DNA of 8,418 nt. It comes from Eubacteriaceae bacterium. Its GTDB lineage: Bacteria; Bacillota_A; Clostridia; Eubacteriales; Anaerofustaceae. Location: positions 1 through 8,418 of the forward strand of contig JAITGT010000070.1 in NCBI GenBank assembly GCA_031280495.1. The letters run 5' to 3'. Of this stretch, positions 7,318 to 8,418 are shown in pieces; position 1 is the first letter of the stretch; the number at the start of each line of letters is the position of its first letter. The notes beneath the pieces were generated by a model that was given only the letters and a program-made list of their open reading frames with translations, was not told the DNA's origin and did no database searches. The position numbers were made by a program, and so were the translations under genes.

Positions 7318-7352
7318 TTTTGCGCCCACAATTATATGGTATAATTAGTGAC
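7318..7352 (+). promoter_or_regulatory. Extended -10 promoter for yajC
   Basis: TGGTATAAT at 7337-7345 is a perfect extended -10 (TGn plus consensus TATAAT). Upstream, TTTTGC/TTTGCG at 7318-7324 is only a poor -35 with a 15-16 base spacer, so recognition would rely on the extended -10. Transcription would start near 7351-7353, giving a leader of about 25 bases. The -10 is one arm of a perfect inverted repeat: AATTATA at 7330-7336, spacer TGG, TATAATT at 7340-7346. Confidence 0.75.
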
Positions 7353-7367
7353 TGAATTCATATATTT

Positions 7368-7373
7368 GGAGGA
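7368..7373 (+). promoter_or_regulatory. yajC ribosome binding site
   Basis: GGAGGA ends three bases before ATG 7377 (GGAGG ends four before). It is a strong Shine-Dalgarno at slightly short spacing, and it fixes the yajC start. Confidence 0.8.
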
Positions 7374-7376
7374 CTT

Positions 7377-7739
7377 ATGCCAGCTAATCAAATGTGGATG
7401 TTTCTTGGCTTTATGCTGCTCCTTCTCATTGTCCCAAACCTCTTAACTGGGCGGCAGAACAAGAAGCGCCAGAATGAAAGATCAAACATGCTCAATGGCC
7501 TAAAGCCAGGCGACGAGGTAATCACAATTGGCGGCTTCTACGGGAAAATTGATTCCGTCGGAAACGACTTTTTCCTCATCAAGTTTTCCCAGGGGGAGAC
7601 TGTCGCAAAGATCAAGAAAGAGGCTATCGCTTCTGCGGCCGGCGAGCCGTCTGCGCCCGCGCAAACCGCTTCTGTAGAAGAGGAAGACGACGACATCTAC
7701 GCGCCGCTGGAAGAGGAAACGGATAAGAAGAAAAAGTAG
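7377..7739 (+). CDS. yajC: Preprotein translocase subunit YajC
   Basis: A 120-residue single-pass membrane protein. One N-terminal helix (about 6-24) is followed by a basic patch (GRQNKKRQNER, 25-35). The family's small cytoplasmic beta-rich domain follows, carrying the hallmark GLKPGDEVITIGGFYGKI at 41-58. The C-terminal tail is strongly acidic from about 97 (EEEDDD) and ends in KKKK, longer than in many homologues. YajC associates with SecD-SecF and the SecYEG channel; its exact job is unsettled. The start is supported by GGAGGA and by a dedicated extended -10 promoter upstream. Position after tgt is typical. However, secD/secF do not follow: the next gene, 30 bases on, encodes a different membrane protein, probably on the same transcript since no terminator is visible between them. 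Confidence 0.93.
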   Translation: MPANQMWMFLGFMLLLLIVPNLLTGRQNKKRQNERSNMLNGLKPGDEVITIGGFYGKIDSVGNDFFLIKFSQGETVAKIKKEAIASAAGEPSAPAQTASVEEEDDDIYAPLEEETDKKKK

Positions 7740-7769
7740 TCGGCTGTACAGCGGCTTTCGGAGCGGATG

Positions 7770-8393
7770 ATGCTACCACTCAACGAGAAGACCATCCATA
7801 CAGTGTTCATAGCTTTTGCCGCTTTTGGAGCGGCTTTGTCTGCAGTATTTGCCATCCTGCTCTATTATCGGACAAAAAAAACAGAGAAATGGGGAGAGGA
7901 AGAGGCTCAGCCTGCGCAAGACATCCTTTCCGTTCGAGACTATAAAGCTTCAAAGCCCCTTGTGCCAAGCCTTGTGACAGAATTTGGGGCGGGGGTTGGC
8001 ATGTTTGTCTTTGGGCTTATTGGGCTTTTTCTTACCCATGAACTCTTTCCAGGCCCCCGGCTCTTTGCAAGCTTTTGCCTTGCTGTTGCCTGTGAGGCAG
8101 CGGCTTCCATGTCTGTTTATGTTTATCGGCTGCGCTTCGACAGGATGATAATTTTTGTTCCAAAAGCGGTTGGCCTTGTCGGAAAGGTGCTTAAAGACAT
8201 ACCCGCTGGAAAGATGGGCCTAGGGAGCATTCGTTTATACATGAACCACCAAATCGTGACCATTTCGTCCCGATCCGTCGACGAGGTTATATTGACAAAA
8301 GGCACGGACGTGCGCGTCGTTTACGCTGATTCGGATCGCGTCGCGGTTGTAGAGCGCCATTTGCCCAAGCGGGATGAGCCGTTCCTTTCTTGA
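7770..8393 (+). CDS. Three-helix membrane protein with NfeD-like C-terminal domain
   Basis: A 207-residue protein with hydrophobic helices at about 10-33, 73-93 and 96-119. A polar, charged loop (34-70) joins the first two. A soluble tail from about 124 contains VGLVGKVLKDIPAGKMGLGSI, then TKGTDVRVVYADSDRVAVVE. This pattern (Gly-x2-Gly, a 'P-x-G' turn, then a 'kGt-V-V' strand pair) resembles the OB-fold of the NfeD family, which in Bacillus YuaF sits in the membrane beside flotillin. The match is from motif shape only, so a novel family is possible. ATG 7770 is preferred over the adjacent ATG 7767 because GGAG at 7760-7763 is six bases away rather than three. It lies 30 bases after yajC with no terminator visible, so it is probably cotranscribed. 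The partner gene, possibly a flotillin or stomatin homologue, would lie beyond the right edge. Confidence 0.7.
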   Translation: MLPLNEKTIHTVFIAFAAFGAALSAVFAILLYYRTKKTEKWGEEEAQPAQDILSVRDYKASKPLVPSLVTEFGAGVGMFVFGLIGLFLTHELFPGPRLFASFCLAVACEAAASMSVYVYRLRFDRMIIFVPKAVGLVGKVLKDIPAGKMGLGSIRLYMNHQIVTISSRSVDEVILTKGTDVRVVYADSDRVAVVERHLPKRDEPFLS

Positions 8394-8418
8394 AGAGATT
8401 GACATCCATAGTGCAAAG

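Noticed and set aside
7743..7752. GCTGTACAGC palindrome between yajC and the next gene as a terminator
   Set aside because: The stem is four pairs with a two-base loop and no T-tract follows, so termination is unlikely.
8399..8404. TTGACA as a -35 promoter element at the right edge
   Set aside because: The matching -10 would lie beyond the window; TTG 8399 could equally be a start codon of the next gene. Not decidable here.

Overview
The window is a compact, entirely plus-strand block of conserved bacterial housekeeping genes. The order yqfD (cut by the left edge), phoH, pgpH/yqfF, ybeY, dgkA, cdd, era is the classic arrangement of endospore-forming Bacillota. Roughly half the bases are G+C. 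YqfD is a sporulation-lineage protein, so a Clostridia-type or related endospore-former ancestry is likely. The genus cannot be named from this sequence. I see no sign of horizontal transfer, mobile elements, CRISPR, tRNA or rRNA genes.

Layout. Positions 1-6158 hold the yqfD-to-era run. Its later genes overlap or nearly touch: phoH/pgpH share 11 bases, pgpH/ybeY share 8, ybeY-dgkA are 5 apart, dgkA-cdd are 1 apart, and cdd/era share 1. The expected next gene, recO, is absent. Instead tgt (6139-7275) overlaps the end of era by 20 bases. A 101-base AT-rich spacer then carries the only convincing promoter, an extended -10 lying inside a perfect dyad, with a second dyad of the same 7-3-7 geometry upstream. 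It drives yajC (7377-7739) and probably the following three-helix, NfeD-like membrane protein (7770-8393). The usual yajC partners secD/secF do not follow. No gene-free stretch reaches 300 bases; the longest is this spacer.

How the genes fit together. YbeY and Era act on 16S rRNA 3'-end maturation and 30S assembly. PhoH is an RNA-linked ATPase and Tgt modifies tRNA. PgpH degrades c-di-AMP at the membrane, DgkA recycles undecaprenol for wall synthesis, and Cdd salvages cytidine. YajC belongs with the Sec translocon. The window thus joins RNA/ribosome maintenance with cell-envelope homeostasis.

I did not find a previously undescribed system. The points worth a second look are local: the era-tgt junction without recO, the symmetric yajC promoter, the yajC/NfeD-like pairing, a Pro-to-Gln change in a conserved Tgt motif, and an A8 tract in pgpH whose slippage would read into the ybeY frame.
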